DNA from: Brevibacterium sp. 'Marine'
GTDB taxonomy: Bacteria > Actinomycetota > Actinomycetes > Actinomycetales > Brevibacteriaceae
NCBI RefSeq assembly: GCF_012844365.1
Contig: NZ_CP051626.1
Location: 1,984,001-2,048,000, forward strand
Reading direction: 5' to 3'
DNA: 64,000 nucleotides
Of this stretch, positions 61,441 to 64,000 are shown in pieces (position 1 is the first letter of the stretch; each line of letters begins with the position of its first letter). A program made the translations under genes and the position numbers. Under the pieces are notes generated by a model. The model was not told the origin of the DNA. It saw only the letters and a list, made by a program, of their open reading frames with translations, and made no database searches.

Positions 61441-63066
61441 TCAGTGTCCGAGCTGATTGCTGTTCGAGCCCTCGACCGCGTCGTGCTCGTGGTGCGAAGC
61501 TTCGAGTTCCTGCTTCGACACCGGAGCCACACGATCTTCGAAGAAGAAACGTGACAGTCGCGCACGCAGCTTCTCCATGCCCGTGATCTTGCCCTCGGCA
61601 TTCGGCTGAGCCGGCACGTAGGCAGGCGATTCGAACGCGGTGATCTTCCACAGCTTGTGCGGGGGAAGAGCCTCGTGGCGTTCGAGGAACTCACCGTGGG
61701 GCAGACGGATGATATGAGCCGTCTCCCGTCCGTGCAGAGCGATCTCGCGGTCCTTGCGCTGGAGCGCCAGGCACATGCGCTTGGTGATGATGTAGCCGAT
61801 GATCGGTCCGAAGAAGAACAGGAATCGGAAGATGTAGATCATGTCGTTGAGCGACATCTGGAAGAACACTGCGATGATGTCGCCCGATGCAGCTGCCCAC
61901 ATATTGCAGTAGAAGATGATTCCGGCAACGCCGATGGCCGTCCGAGTCGGGTTGTTGCGGGGGCGATCGAGAATGTGGTGCTCCCGATGGTCCTTCTGCA
62001 GCCACGCCTCGAAGAACGGGTAGATGAACATGACAGCGAACACGCCGCCCATGACGATCACGGCGCTGTTGATGTTGAACGAGATCGGCCATCCGAAGAT
62101 GTAGAACTCGAACCAGCCCGGGACGATGCGGAGGAACCCATCGGCCCAACCGATGTACCAGTCAGGCTGTGTACCGGCCGAGACGGGTGACGGATCGTAG
62201 GGACCGTAGTTCCAGATCGGGTTGATCGTGAACAGCGCCGAGATGAGCGAGAGCAGTCCGAAGATGAGGAAGAAGAATCCTCCGCCCTTGGCCGCGAAGG
62301 TCGGGAGAACGGGTTCTCCGACGACGTTCTTCTCGGTGTTGCCGGCACCCGGGTACTGGGTGTGCTTGTGCACGACGACGAACATCAGGTGGATGCCGAT
62401 GAGCGCGATGAGCAGGGCCGGCACGATCATGATGTGCAGGGTGTACAGACGGGCCACGATGTCGATGCCCGGGAACTCGCCTCCGAAGAGGAAGAACGAG
62501 ATGTAGGTTCCGACGAGCGGCAGCGACTTCAGGATGCCGTCGATGATTCGCAGTCCGTTGCCGGAGAGCAGATCATCAGGAAGCGAGTAGCCGGTGAAGC
62601 CGGCAGCCATGCCCATGATGACGAGCAGGACGCCGACGACCCAGTTGAGTTCACGCGGACGGCGGAAGGCGCCGGTGAAGAACACGCGGAGCATGTGCAC
62701 GCTCAGTGCAGCGACGAAGAGCAGCGCGCCCCAGTGGTGCATCTGTCGGATGAACAGACCGCCGCGGATCTCCAGGGAGATCGCGAGTGTCGAGTCGTAG
62801 GCTTCGGAGATCTCGACGCCGCGCAGCGGCAGCCAGGGTCCGTCGTAGTGCAGTTCGCCCATGGCCGGCTGGAAGAAGAACGTGAGGAACGTTCCGGACA
62901 GAACGACGATGATGAAGCTGTAGAGAGCAACCTCGCCGAGCATGAACGACCAGTGGGAGGGGAAGATCTTGCGACCGAACTCGCGCACGAGGGCGGATGC
63001 CCCGACGCGGGTTTCGGCGAAGTTCGCCGCCTTCCCGATGGTGGTGGTTGGCTGTGTAGTACTCAT
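61441..63066 (-). CDS. qcrB: cytochrome bc1 complex cytochrome b subunit
   Basis: A 541-residue membrane subunit of the menaquinol-cytochrome c reductase. It has an N-terminal four-helix heme domain with axial histidines in IRQMHHWGALLFVAALSVHM and LHIMIVPALLIALIGIHLMF. Qo-site features are AGFTGYSLPDDLLSG and the YDPSPVSAGTQPDWYIGW segment. It has the long actinobacterial C-terminal soluble extension (about 425-541). The ATG overlaps the qcrA stop by 4 bp. It feeds electrons to the aa3 oxidase encoded by ctaCDF at the other side of the island. Confidence 0.96.
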   Translation of the reverse strand: MSTTQPTTTIGKAANFAETRVGASALVREFGRKIFPSHWSFMLGEVALYSFIIVVLSGTFLTFFFQPAMGELHYDGPWLPLRGVEISEAYDSTLAISLEIRGGLFIRQMHHWGALLFVAALSVHMLRVFFTGAFRRPRELNWVVGVLLVIMGMAAGFTGYSLPDDLLSGNGLRIIDGILKSLPLVGTYISFFLFGGEFPGIDIVARLYTLHIMIVPALLIALIGIHLMFVVVHKHTQYPGAGNTEKNVVGEPVLPTFAAKGGGFFFLIFGLLSLISALFTINPIWNYGPYDPSPVSAGTQPDWYIGWADGFLRIVPGWFEFYIFGWPISFNINSAVIVMGGVFAVMFIYPFFEAWLQKDHREHHILDRPRNNPTRTAIGVAGIIFYCNMWAAASGDIIAVFFQMSLNDMIYIFRFLFFFGPIIGYIITKRMCLALQRKDREIALHGRETAHIIRLPHGEFLERHEALPPHKLWKITAFESPAYVPAQPNAEGKITGMEKLRARLSRFFFEDRVAPVSKQELEASHHEHDAVEGSNSNQLGH

Positions 63067-64000
63067 GGGTGGTTGATCTCCCAGAACGTAGGTCCGACAG
63101 GCTCAGGGAAGTCCGACTGGGCAACCAGGTAGCCTTCGCTGTCCACGGTGATGGGCAGCTGAGGAAGCGGTCGTTTGGCCGGGCCGAAGATGACCTTGCA
63201 GTGTTCCGTCACGTCGAAGGTCGACTGGTGGCAGGGGCACAGCAGGTGGTGTGTCTGGTGCTCGTACAGTGCGACGGGGCAGCCGACGTGGGTGCAGATC
63301 TTCGAGTAGGCGACGATTCCGTCGTGCGACCAGTCCTTGCGATCCGGATCTTCTTTGAGTTGATTGGGATCGATGCGCATGAGAAGCACGGCCGCCTTGG
63401 CCTTCTCGTTCAGCGGGTGCTCGCTGGCCTCCTCGTCGCCGATGCCCGAAGGCAGGACGTGGTAGGCCGAGCCGATCGTGACTTCCTCAGCCCTGATCGG
63501 ACGTTCGGAATCCACCGAGGGGATTCCGCCGACATCGCGGATGAGGCGAGTGCCCTTCTGCCACAGCGTGTTGAACATCTTGTCGCCCGGCAGCGGACCG
63601 AGGTCGCGGAAGACGAGGACTGCGGGCAGCGGCGCGATCGCCAGAGCGGCGATGAGCGTATTGCGCAGCAGGGGACGTCGGGCGATGCCCGACTCTTCCT
63701 TGGCCTGGTGGAGGATCTCGAGCGCAATCGCCTGATCTTCTTCGCTGCCGCCGATGTCGTGGCGTTCGTCGATGCCCTCGTGATCGCTCATGAGGTTCTT
63801 GGCCCAGAGCACAGCGCCGAAACCGATGGAGAACATCGCGACAGCGGCGCCGAGGCCGACGAACATGTTGTGAAGGCGGATGCTCTGCATCGATTCGCCC
63901 GGGGTGAACAGGAAGTACGCCACGATGAACCAGATGGTTCCGATCATCGAGAGGATGAACCAGGCGGCCACCTGTCGTTCGGCGACCTTCTCGGCGCGTG
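63063..64000 (-). CDS. qcrA: cytochrome bc1 complex Rieske iron-sulfur subunit (partial, 5' end outside window)
   Basis: At least 311 codons; the frame stays open to the window edge, with family-like RAEKVAERQVAAWFILSMIG at the visible start. Three N-terminal helices, the actinobacterial pattern, are followed by the Rieske domain with both cluster motifs: CTHVGCPVALYEHQ and CPCHQSTFD. It transfers electrons from quinol to cytochrome c1. Translationally coupled to qcrB by an ATGA overlap. Confidence 0.94.
   Translation of the reverse strand, partial: RAEKVAERQVAAWFILSMIGTIWFIVAYFLFTPGESMQSIRLHNMFVGLGAAVAMFSIGFGAVLWAKNLMSDHEGIDERHDIGGSEEDQAIALEILHQAKEESGIARRPLLRNTLIAALAIAPLPAVLVFRDLGPLPGDKMFNTLWQKGTRLIRDVGGIPSVDSERPIRAEEVTIGSAYHVLPSGIGDEEASEHPLNEKAKAAVLLMRIDPNQLKEDPDRKDWSHDGIVAYSKICTHVGCPVALYEHQTHHLLCPCHQSTFDVTEHCKVIFGPAKRPLPQLPITVDSEGYLVAQSDFPEPVGPTFWEINHP

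Overview
The window is high-GC chromosomal DNA of an actinobacterium. Lineage markers are mycothione reductase, polyphosphate glucokinase, the glnA1/glnA2/glnE cluster, actinobacterial bc1-aa3 respiratory genes, and DUF3043, DUF4191 and DUF5134 membrane proteins. My best guess is Micrococcales, Brevibacterium-like; this is inference from protein resemblance, not a database search.

Positions 1 to about 41.1 kb are ordinary, densely packed core genome. From left to right: a MerR regulator (cut by the window edge); a PLP-dependent sulfur amino acid lyase divergent from an Lrp regulator; tRNA-Val and tRNA-Pro; a uracil/xanthine permease; biotin synthase behind a BioQ-like operator; an acyl-CoA ligase; a Nif3-like protein plus zinc-ribbon protein; the RNase P RNA; polyphosphate glucokinase with methionine aminopeptidase; a GntR regulator; alanine dehydrogenase; glnA2-glnE; mycothione reductase; glnA1; DUF4191, lipA and lipB; sucB and lpd; pepA; pyrD; an M20 peptidase; erpA; aat; and ctaC-ctaD-ctaF. 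From memory, the stretch from glnA2/glnE through glnA1, DUF4191, lipA, lipB and the dihydrolipoamide acyltransferase to leucyl aminopeptidase resembles the conserved mycobacterial block around Rv2213-Rv2222c. The lipA/lipB pair makes the lipoyl cofactor carried by sucB, and lpd reoxidises it. GlnE adenylylates GlnA1, which carries the target tyrosine motif.

Positions about 41.1 to 61.4 kb form an accessory island between two convergent respiratory operons, cta (cytochrome aa3, +) and qcr (cytochrome bc1, -), each ending in its own hairpin terminator. The island has a left block of nested, decayed mobile elements (41.2-52.7 kb), a copper-handling cluster (52.8-59.2 kb) and a right block of element remnants (59.4-61.4 kb). 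The left block holds an IS21 remnant cut by an IS3-family element, a stand-alone ctaG, and a second IS3-family element that contains both a group II intron and an IS30-family element, followed by IS5 and IS701 copies. The copper cluster has a DUF5134 membrane protein, a BlaI/CopY-type repressor, a BlaR1-like membrane metalloprotease, a CopD-CtaG fusion and a CopA ATPase. BlaI-type TACTACA operators lie in front of both outward-facing transcription units.

Positions 61.4 to 64 kb hold qcrB and qcrA, the latter cut by the window end. I found no CRISPR array, prophage or obviously new enzymatic system. The most unusual signals are two 62-bp perfect palindromes with compensatory changes, the IS30 target preference for one conserved codon block of IS3 transposases, the precisely bounded group II intron, and the BlaI-BlaR1-type control of copper genes.
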